In this document: positions 41,642-46,724 of the stretch, one piece after another | Numbering within the stretch: position 1 is the first letter of the stretch | How the letters are laid out: the number at the start of each line of letters is the position of its first letter | Source of the DNA: Bacteroidales bacterium UBA4912 | Lineage (GTDB): Bacteria > Bacteroidota > Bacteroidia > Bacteroidales > Dysgonomonadaceae | Length of the DNA: 46,724 nucleotides | Reading direction: 5' to 3' | NCBI GenBank assembly: GCA_002398875.1 | Contig: DHCC01000093.1 | Span: forward strand, 1 to 46,724 | Notes under the pieces: generated by a model | The model's input: only the letters and a program-made list of their open reading frames with translations | Told to the model about the DNA's origin: nothing | Databases searched by the model: none | Position numbers and translations under genes: made by a program

Positions 41642-42724
41642 ATGTCAGAAGCGATATCTTTGATGAAAGGGAACGAAGCCATTGCACATGCAGCAATTCG
41701 TTATGGAGTTGATGGCTATTTTGGTTACCCTATCACACCTCAGTCTGAAATTATAGAAACCCTGATGGCGGAAGCCCCCTGGAATACAACCGGTATGGTG
41801 GTACTGCAGGCAGAAAGTGAAGTGGCTGCAATCAACATGGTTTATGGTGGTGCTGCATGCGGCAAATACTCAATGACCTCTTCTTCAAGTCCTGGTGTCA
41901 GTCTTAAACAAGAAGGAATCTCATACATGGCTGGTGCTGAACTGCCCTGCCTTATTGTAAATGTGATGCGTGGCGGACCTGGTTTAGGCACTATCCAACC
42001 GTCTCAGGCTGATTATTTTCAAACTGTAAAGGGTGGAGGCCATGGCGATTATAAACTAATTACGCTGGCTCCCAATTCAGTTCAGGAGATGGCTGATTTT
42101 GTAGGGTTAGGCTTCGATCTTGCTTTTAAGTACCGCAATCCTGCAATGATTCTGACAGATGGTGTCATTGGGCAGATGATGGAGAAAGTGAAACTTCCGG
42201 ATTTCAAGCCCAGAAGAACAGAACAGGAAATTCGTGTACAATGCCCGTGGGCTACACTCGGCAAAACTCCCGACAGAGGTCCTAATATTATTACTTCTCT
42301 TGAATTGGATTCTGCATCTATGGAGAAAAACAACCTCCGATTTCAGGCAAAATATCGCCAGGTTGAGGCAAACGAAGTTCGTTATGAAGAGATTAAATGT
42401 GATGATGCTGATTATATTATAGTTGCTTTTGGTTCAGCTGCACGTATTTGTCTTAAAGCTATTGAAATGGCACGTGAAGAAGGTATAAAAGTAGGTTTGA
42501 TTCGTCCAATAACCTTATGGCCTTTCCCTTCTAAGATATTATTTGAATATGCCGATAAGGTGAAAGGAATGCTAACTGTTGAGCTTAATGCCGGCCAGAT
42601 GGTTGAAGATGTGCGACTCTCAGTCAACGGCAAGGTGCCTGTTGAACATTACGGTCGACTAGGTGGAATAGTTCCAACACCTGATGGTGTATTGGAAGCT
42701 CTTAAAGACAAAATTGTAAAATAA
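41642..42724 (+). CDS. korA: 2-oxoacid:ferredoxin oxidoreductase alpha subunit
   Basis: The 360-residue alpha subunit matches KorA/VorB. It has a pyrimidine-binding N-terminal domain (HAAIRYGVDGYFGYPITPQSE near residue 16), SSSSPGVSLKQEGISYMAGAE with the conserved SPG, and a C-terminal transketolase-like domain (PITLWPFP near residue 290). It oxidatively decarboxylates a 2-oxoacid and forms acyl-CoA. Whether the substrate is 2-oxoglutarate or a branched-chain keto acid is not decided by sequence alone. The SucCD genes make 2-oxoglutarate plausible. Confidence 0.93.
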   Translation: MSEAISLMKGNEAIAHAAIRYGVDGYFGYPITPQSEIIETLMAEAPWNTTGMVVLQAESEVAAINMVYGGAACGKYSMTSSSSPGVSLKQEGISYMAGAELPCLIVNVMRGGPGLGTIQPSQADYFQTVKGGGHGDYKLITLAPNSVQEMADFVGLGFDLAFKYRNPAMILTDGVIGQMMEKVKLPDFKPRRTEQEIRVQCPWATLGKTPDRGPNIITSLELDSASMEKNNLRFQAKYRQVEANEVRYEEIKCDDADYIIVAFGSAARICLKAIEMAREEGIKVGLIRPITLWPFPSKILFEYADKVKGMLTVELNAGQMVEDVRLSVNGKVPVEHYGRLGGIVPTPDGVLEALKDKIVK

Positions 42725-42737
42725 ACAATCAAACGAT

Positions 42738-42899
42738 ATGGATCCAAAAATAAGAAATTTGTTTTTGTTACTTTTCCTGTTGGCGTTTATCGCAACAATA
42801 GTTGTATATTTCTCGTCTGACAAAAATATGAGACTTACTTGGTGGGTTGGGGGAGCAGCTATCATATTTTACCTGATTTACAGATTCAGTAAAAAATAA
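42738..42899 (+). CDS. 53-residue two-helix membrane protein within the kor operon
   Basis: I read this ORF by hand: it starts MDPKIRNLFLLLFLLAFIAT, has a first membrane helix (about residues 7-24), a short polar loop, and a second helix (about 35-49) rich in Gly/Ile/Tyr, ending YRFSKK. It lies 13 bases after korA and 14 bases before korB with no frame disruption, so it is likely translated as part of the operon. It could anchor the Kor complex to the membrane, or be a neutral small protein. No family name is known to me. Confidence 0.75.
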   Translation: MDPKIRNLFLLLFLLAFIATIVVYFSSDKNMRLTWWVGGAAIIFYLIYRFSKK

Positions 42900-42913
42900 T
42901 TAGTTTTAATCGT

Positions 42914-43675
42914 ATGAATAAAAATGATATAGTATGTCCGGAGAATCTTATTTACGGTAAGCCGGATCTGATGAACAATAATCATATGCACTACTGCCCC
43001 GGATGTTCACATGGTGTTGTGCATAAGTTAATCGCAGAGGTTATTGAAGAGCTTGGTCTTCAGGAGAAAACAATAGGTATTGCACCTGTTGGTTGTGCTG
43101 TTTTTGCATACAATTATCTCGATATCGATTGGCAGGAAGCTGCTCATGGTCGTGCGCCTGCTTTAGCTACCGCAACTAAGCGTTTGCTGCCCGACAAGAT
43201 GGTATTCACTTATCAGGGCGATGGAGACCTTGCAGCTATTGGTACTGCCGAAACAATTCATACTGCAAACCGAGGAGAAAATATTGCTATTATTTTTATT
43301 AATAATGCAATTTATGGAATGACAGGAGGGCAAATGGCACCTACAACGCTGGCGGATATGAAAACATCTACAAGTCCTTATGGTCGTGATATCCAGACCA
43401 TGGGACGCCCGCTTAAAATACTTGATATGCTGGCTCAGCTTGATGGCGTTTGTCTTGCTACACGCACTAGTGTACACACGGCAGCTGCAGTAAAGAAAAC
43501 AAAGAGGCTTATCAAACTTGCATTCGAAAACTCTATGGCAGGTAAGGGTACATCAATTGTAGAGGTTGTATCAACCTGTAATTCAGGATGGAAAATGACT
43601 CCTGCTCAATCAAACGACTGGATGGTGGAGAATATGTTCCCAGTATTTCCAATTGGTGACTTGAAAAACGTTTAA
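42914..43675 (+). CDS. korB: 2-oxoacid:ferredoxin oxidoreductase beta subunit
   Basis: The 253-residue beta subunit binds thiamine diphosphate: CPGCSHGVVHKLIAEV near residue 28, GCAVFAYNYLD near 60, HGRAPALATATKRLLPD near 77, and the TPP motif region QGDGDLAAIGTAE near 103 leading to NNAIYGMTGGQM. It forms the active site with KorA. It also carries the conserved TTLADMKTSTSPYGRD stretch. Confidence 0.94.
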   Translation: MNKNDIVCPENLIYGKPDLMNNNHMHYCPGCSHGVVHKLIAEVIEELGLQEKTIGIAPVGCAVFAYNYLDIDWQEAAHGRAPALATATKRLLPDKMVFTYQGDGDLAAIGTAETIHTANRGENIAIIFINNAIYGMTGGQMAPTTLADMKTSTSPYGRDIQTMGRPLKILDMLAQLDGVCLATRTSVHTAAAVKKTKRLIKLAFENSMAGKGTSIVEVVSTCNSGWKMTPAQSNDWMVENMFPVFPIGDLKNV

Positions 43676-43693
43676 AAACTTTAAATAAATATA

Positions 43694-44257
43694 ATGCTAC
43701 AGGAAATTGTAATCGCAGGTTTTGGTGGTCAGGGTGTATTGTCGATGGGCAAGATACTGGCTTATTCAGGTATAATGGAGAATAAAGAGGTATCCTGGTT
43801 TCCGGCTTACGGACCAGAACAAAGAGGAGGAACTGCAAATGTTACTGTAATCATATCTGATGAACCAATTAGTTCTCCTGTTGTTAATAATTATGACGTT
43901 GCTATTGTACTCAACCAACCCTCACTTGACAAGTTTCAGGATAAGGTAAAACCGGGTGGTGTACTTATTTACGATGGATACGGTATAAACAAAAAAGTGC
44001 AGCGAACAGATATAAATGTATATCGCGTAAATGCAATGGATGAATCCGTCAAGATGGAGAATACTAAGGTGTTTAATATGATAATATTGGGAGGGCTACT
44101 CAAAATCTCTCCAATGCTTAAGATAGAGAATGTGATGAAAGGACTCAAGGAAACTCTTCCTGAGCGTCATCATTACCTTTTACCGGTTAATGAGAAAGCT
44201 ATTATTCGTGGAATGGAAGTAGTTCAGTTAGAAAATAAAGCCGAATTAAAAGTCTGA
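43694..44257 (+). CDS. korC: 2-oxoacid:ferredoxin oxidoreductase gamma subunit
   Basis: The 187-residue gamma subunit shows EIVIAGFGGQGVLSMGKILAY at the start, FPAYGPEQRGGTANVTVIIS near residue 36, and VVNNYDVAIVLNQPSLDKF. The gamma domain helps CoA handling and assembly. It is the last gene of the kor operon, followed by a hairpin between convergent genes. Confidence 0.94.
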   Translation: MLQEIVIAGFGGQGVLSMGKILAYSGIMENKEVSWFPAYGPEQRGGTANVTVIISDEPISSPVVNNYDVAIVLNQPSLDKFQDKVKPGGVLIYDGYGINKKVQRTDINVYRVNAMDESVKMENTKVFNMIILGGLLKISPMLKIENVMKGLKETLPERHHYLLPVNEKAIIRGMEVVQLENKAELKV

Positions 44258-44341
44258 ATTGATATCTGACAGTAAATTTAAATAAGAAAATCTTATGATA
44301 AAGCGGAAGGAATAGGATCAAAAACTGTACTTCCGATTAGG

Positions 44342-44369
44342 AGCCGGACTGATGCTTGTCAGACCGGCT
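44342..44369. terminator. Hairpin between convergent korC and helicase genes
   Basis: A 6-bp GC-rich stem, an A-A mismatch and a 4-bp stem (44342-44352 with 44359-44369) enclose a 6-base loop. No strong T run follows on either strand, so termination is inferred mainly from position. Confidence 0.5.
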
Positions 44370-44375
44370 TCGCGA

Positions 44376-46061
44376 TTATTTACCAAAAGGCCACCAGCTC
44401 CATCTCTTTTTTTTGCCTGTTTCCTCTGGCTGTTTAACGGATTCAACTTTCTTAGAAACAGTTTCATGCTTTCTGGAAACAGTCTCTTTATTTGTATTTA
44501 TTTTTTTCTTGATCAGCTTTTTGTCTTTGGTTCTAACAGGCTTTTTGTCTTCTTTTACAACAGGCTTCGATGATTTATCACCTGCTGCTTTTCCTTTTGG
44601 CTTGACTGTTTCCTGTGTCTGTGCTACCTTCTGTTGTACATCTTCCTGACTTTTTTTACTCTTACTTTTGTATCTGTCGCTCTTTTTTCTATTCCCGGTT
44701 TTTTTGACTTCAAAATTGATACTGTTTTCATTATTAACGGATCTTTCATTTTTAGCCGGATTCACGTTGCCCTTTTTTTCTGATTTCGGCTTATTGTCTT
44801 TTCTGGCAGAAGTTTTAGGTCTTTCTGATTTAGTACTATCTACTTTGTTAGCAGAAACTTTTCTCTTTGATGAATGTCTTTTAGCTCCTTTTTGTTTTCT
44901 GAACTTTTCGGGATTATACTCAGGTGCCTCTCCAACTTCTACAGGAACAGGTATTCTGTAAACCTTTTTTTGAAGGAACTGCTCAATTTGTTCAAACAAA
45001 TATTGTTCTTCTGGGGATACAAAGGTTATAGCCATGCCCGAATCTCCGGCACGTGCGGTACGCCCGATTCTATGCACATAATCTTCTACATCATAAGGCA
45101 CATCAAAATTTATAACAAGAGTGATATCATCAATGTCAATCCCTCGCGAAACAATATCAGTAGCAACTAGAATATCAATTCTCTCATTCTTAAATTCATG
45201 CATTACATGCTCCCGTTGAGACTGATCAAGGTCGGAATGCATCTCACCCACTGATAGCTTCATCTTGTGGAGAGTTTTGGCAATCTCTTTAACTTTTAGT
45301 TTCTTTCCTGAGAAGAGAATCACCTTATTAGGTTTCTTTTTTTCGAAAAGGAGCTTGAGGATCTCCATTTTCTGATACTCGTAACAGATATATGCCGACT
45401 GAATGATTGATTCAGGCGGTTTTGCTACGGCAATTGTTATTTCCTCGGGATTTGTTAGAATGGTTTTAGCCATCTGTTGAATTTTAGGTGGCATCGTAGC
45501 TGAAAACATAACTGTTTGCCTTATCTTTGGCAGCAGTTTCACAATTTTCATTATGTCATCATAAAACCCCATGTCCAGCATCCTGTCTGCCTCATCCAGG
45601 ATGAAATATTTAACGCCGGAGAAATCTATATTATATAGGTTTATATGTGACAATAACCTTCCGGGCGTTGCTATCACCACCTCTGCACCATTCAAGAGTC
45701 CTTTTTTCTGAACATCCCACGCTTCACCGTCATTACCGCCATAAACTGCAACCGAAGAAAATGGTGTATAGTAGGAAAACCCTTCCATCATATGGTCGAT
45801 CTGCTGAGCCAGCTCGCGTGTAGGAGCCATAATTATAGCATTTACCTTATTAGTGTCATGATTATCAGTCTGCAGATTATTTAAAAGTGGGAGCAAAAAA
45901 GCAGCAGTCTTGCCTGTACCCGTTTGTGCGCAGGCAATAACATCTTTTTTCTCAAGCAGGATAGGTATTGCCTGTTCCTGAACAGGAGTGGTTTCCTTGA
46001 AATTCATTGCATCCAAGCCTTCTAAAAGTGAATCTGTTAACGGAAGTTCGGTAAATAGCAT
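44376..46061 (-). CDS. DEAD-box RNA helicase, RhlE-like with basic tail
   Basis: The 561-residue protein has the helicase core (about 1-370): the Q motif segment with TPVQEQAIPIL, motif I AQTGTGKTAA, motif II DEAD (LDEADRMLDMGF), SATMPP (motif III), and HRIGRTARAGDSG (motif VI). From about 390 it runs into a long Lys/Ser/Glu-rich disordered tail ending WSWWPFGK, probably for RNA or ribosome binding. Such helicases act in ribosome assembly or cold growth. A minus-strand TATCTTTG box lies upstream at 46136-46143. Confidence 0.93.
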   Translation of the reverse strand: MLFTELPLTDSLLEGLDAMNFKETTPVQEQAIPILLEKKDVIACAQTGTGKTAAFLLPLLNNLQTDNHDTNKVNAIIMAPTRELAQQIDHMMEGFSYYTPFSSVAVYGGNDGEAWDVQKKGLLNGAEVVIATPGRLLSHINLYNIDFSGVKYFILDEADRMLDMGFYDDIMKIVKLLPKIRQTVMFSATMPPKIQQMAKTILTNPEEITIAVAKPPESIIQSAYICYEYQKMEILKLLFEKKKPNKVILFSGKKLKVKEIAKTLHKMKLSVGEMHSDLDQSQREHVMHEFKNERIDILVATDIVSRGIDIDDITLVINFDVPYDVEDYVHRIGRTARAGDSGMAITFVSPEEQYLFEQIEQFLQKKVYRIPVPVEVGEAPEYNPEKFRKQKGAKRHSSKRKVSANKVDSTKSERPKTSARKDNKPKSEKKGNVNPAKNERSVNNENSINFEVKKTGNRKKSDRYKSKSKKSQEDVQQKVAQTQETVKPKGKAAGDKSSKPVVKEDKKPVRTKDKKLIKKKINTNKETVSRKHETVSKKVESVKQPEETGKKKRWSWWPFGK

Positions 46062-46135
46062 ATAATAGTTTATTGTTTGAAGTAGAAAATATGTTTGAAG
46101 TCTGTTTAAAAGAACATTACAACACTCTGTTTATA

Positions 46136-46143
46136 CAAAGATA
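46136..46143 (-). promoter_or_regulatory. -7 box TATCTTTG for the DEAD-box helicase
   Basis: A perfect minus-strand TATCTTTG lies 74 bases ahead of the helicase ATG, implying a leader of roughly 65-70 bases, which is long for this window. Confidence 0.55.
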
Positions 46144-46217
46144 CAACGAAATATTGATTTTTTTAAATTGAGTAAAAATATTACCGAAATTACCTTTTTT
46201 ATTATGAGAATTAATCA

Positions 46218-46225
46218 TATCTTTG
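46218..46225 (+). promoter_or_regulatory. -7 box TATCTTTG for tRNA-Ser
   Basis: A perfect TATCTTTG ends 13 bases before the mature tRNA 5' end, with a T-rich stretch about 20 bases upstream as the likely -33 region. Confidence 0.65.
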
Positions 46226-46238
46226 CACTCGATTTATG

Positions 46239-46323
46239 GGAGAGATGGCAGAGTGGTCGATTGCGGCGGTCTTGAAAACCGTTGAAGTGCGAGCTTCCGG
46301 GGGTTCGAATCCCTCTCTCTCCG
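46239..46323 (+). tRNA. tRNA-Ser(UGA)
   Basis: A complete cloverleaf is readable. The acceptor arms GGAGAGA and TCTCTCC pair perfectly, with discriminator G. The D arm has TGGCAGAGTGGTCGA. The anticodon loop is CTTGAAA (anticodon TGA), and a long class II variable arm precedes a T arm with GGGTTCGAATCCC. The 3' CCA is not encoded. Apparent ORFs across it are shadows. It is the only tRNA seen and marks the boundary with the restriction-modification region. Confidence 0.97.
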
Positions 46324-46324
46324 C

Positions 46325-46370
46325 AATAAAGGGTGTAAATCAAGTTGTTACGAGATTTACACCCTTTATT
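46325..46370. repeat. Perfect 17-bp inverted repeat just after tRNA-Ser
   Basis: Arms 46325-46341 and 46354-46370 are exact reverse complements around a 12-base loop. This may be the tRNA transcript's terminator, though the T run is weak, or an end feature of an integrated island. The octamer TTACACCC also recurs directly (in the right arm and again at about 46369-46376). Confidence 0.75.
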
Positions 46371-46427
46371 ACACCCAGAAACACAATAGGATTGAATCTA
46401 TTTGTCAACCGATTTTACAACCCCAAC

Positions 46428-46724
46428 TCATATAGTATTCAATCCCAACTCTTTCAGAAATTCGTTATGTTTTTCTGAATTTGTCTTTATACTTTCATTT
46501 ATAGCAGCTAATTTTAGATTGACTTCTTTTAAATCGATTTTTGTTTCTTCAACAGCTGTACTTACATATCTTGAAATATTAAGATTATAGTCGTTCAACT
46601 TTATTTCTTCCATAGAAACTTTTCGGGAATAACGTTCTCTTTCTTGTCGGAACTGATAAGTTTCTACGATTGTTTTAATGTGCTCATCACTTAAGCTGTT
46701 TTGTCTTTTTTCTTTATCAAAATG
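46428..46724 (-). CDS. hsdM: Type I restriction-modification methylase subunit HsdM (3' end, runs off right edge)
   Basis: The minus strand encodes the last 98 residues of a protein, open at the window edge. It has the typical HsdM C-terminus: LSDEHIKTIVETYQFRQERE, then NDYNLNISRYVSTAVEE and a closing helix with a LKELGL ending. HsdM transfers methyl groups from S-adenosylmethionine to adenine within the site chosen by HsdS. The gene runs toward tRNA-Ser and stops 104 bases from it. The usual short ORF call (61 residues) misses the upstream part. Confidence 0.85.
   Translation of the reverse strand, partial: HFDKEKRQNSLSDEHIKTIVETYQFRQERERYSRKVSMEEIKLNDYNLNISRYVSTAVEETKIDLKEVNLKLAAINESIKTNSEKHNEFLKELGLNTI

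Noticed and set aside
46236..46478. 80-residue ORF at 46236 on the plus strand
   Set aside because: It is read straight through the tRNA-Ser gene and the inverted repeat behind it; no protein family fits.
1..46724. CRISPR arrays, insertion sequences, prophage genes or a riboswitch
   Set aside because: I looked for regularly spaced repeats, transposase-like motifs, phage structural genes and conserved leader folds and found none I could support.

Overview
The window reads as the chromosome of an anaerobic or microaerophilic member of the Bacteroidota, most likely order Bacteroidales. A Dysgonomonadaceae/Porphyromonadaceae-type organism is my best guess, from gene content alone. The supporting signs are families largely confined to that phylum (GldH, DUF4290, DUF4295, DUF4468, DUF4922, an HU-TM-LysM protein, a Bacteroidetes-type alanine dehydrogenase). 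Promoter boxes fit TAnnTTTG, often exactly TATCTTTG, and Shine-Dalgarno sequences are nearly absent. Coding density is high and most of the window is ordinary housekeeping chromosome.

Layout. 1-7.6 kb: 3' part of the window's first gene tadA, a small probable RHH protein, yraN, a YjbR-like protein, birA, pyrH, frr, rsgA, cls, aroK and an alanine dehydrogenase, almost all rightward and tightly packed. 7.6-10.3 kb: leftward MATE exporter, then ribH with a membrane TPR protein. 10.4-15.4 kb: a secreted DUF4468 protein, the rpmB-rpmG-DUF4295 ribosomal operon closed by a clear terminator, ftsY, rimO, and an HU-TM-LysM gene broken at a T10 tract. 15.5-19.2 kb: two Gfo/Idh/MocA genes meeting tail to tail, one missing its centre, then sucD and sucC. 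19.2-23.3 kb: a 429-base intergenic stretch with 11-bp tandem repeats, a hemerythrin/LuxR-type regulator pair, a nitroreductase, nspC and a GlsB-like protein. 23.3-29.1 kb: nadD, then leftward TPR, USP-like, serB and DUF4922 genes. 29.2-39.9 kb: a lipoprotein, cdd, a LysM glucosaminidase, DUF4290, rimM, an orphan ABC ATPase, dxr, rseP, metF, holB, ricT and gldH. 40.0-44.3 kb: a DUF2520 protein, a KdsC-like phosphatase and a five-gene 2-oxoacid:ferredoxin oxidoreductase operon (korD-korA-small membrane protein-korB-korC). 44.4-46.7 kb: a DEAD-box helicase, tRNA-Ser(UGA), and the 3' end of a type I restriction-modification methylase (hsdM) running off the right edge.

How the genes work together. 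Metabolically the window points to ferredoxin-linked 2-oxoacid oxidation (Kor) with succinyl-CoA ligase, amino-acid use and synthesis (alanine dehydrogenase, SerB, shikimate kinase), cofactor synthesis (riboflavin, NAD, biotinylation, folate C1), isoprenoid synthesis by the MEP route, and polyamine synthesis through carboxynorspermidine. Envelope functions are cardiolipin synthase, RseP, the glucosaminidase, GldH and the HU-TM-LysM protein. The hemerythrin/regulator pair and the nitroreductase suggest handling of oxygen or nitrosative stress.

I see no obvious complete novel defence or mobile system. The best leads are the hemerythrin plus non-phosphorylatable response-regulator pair, the T10-split HU-LysM gene, the internally deleted Tat-type oxidoreductase, the overlapping cdd/glucosaminidase promoters, the 53-residue membrane protein inside the kor operon, and the restriction-modification island edge at tRNA-Ser.
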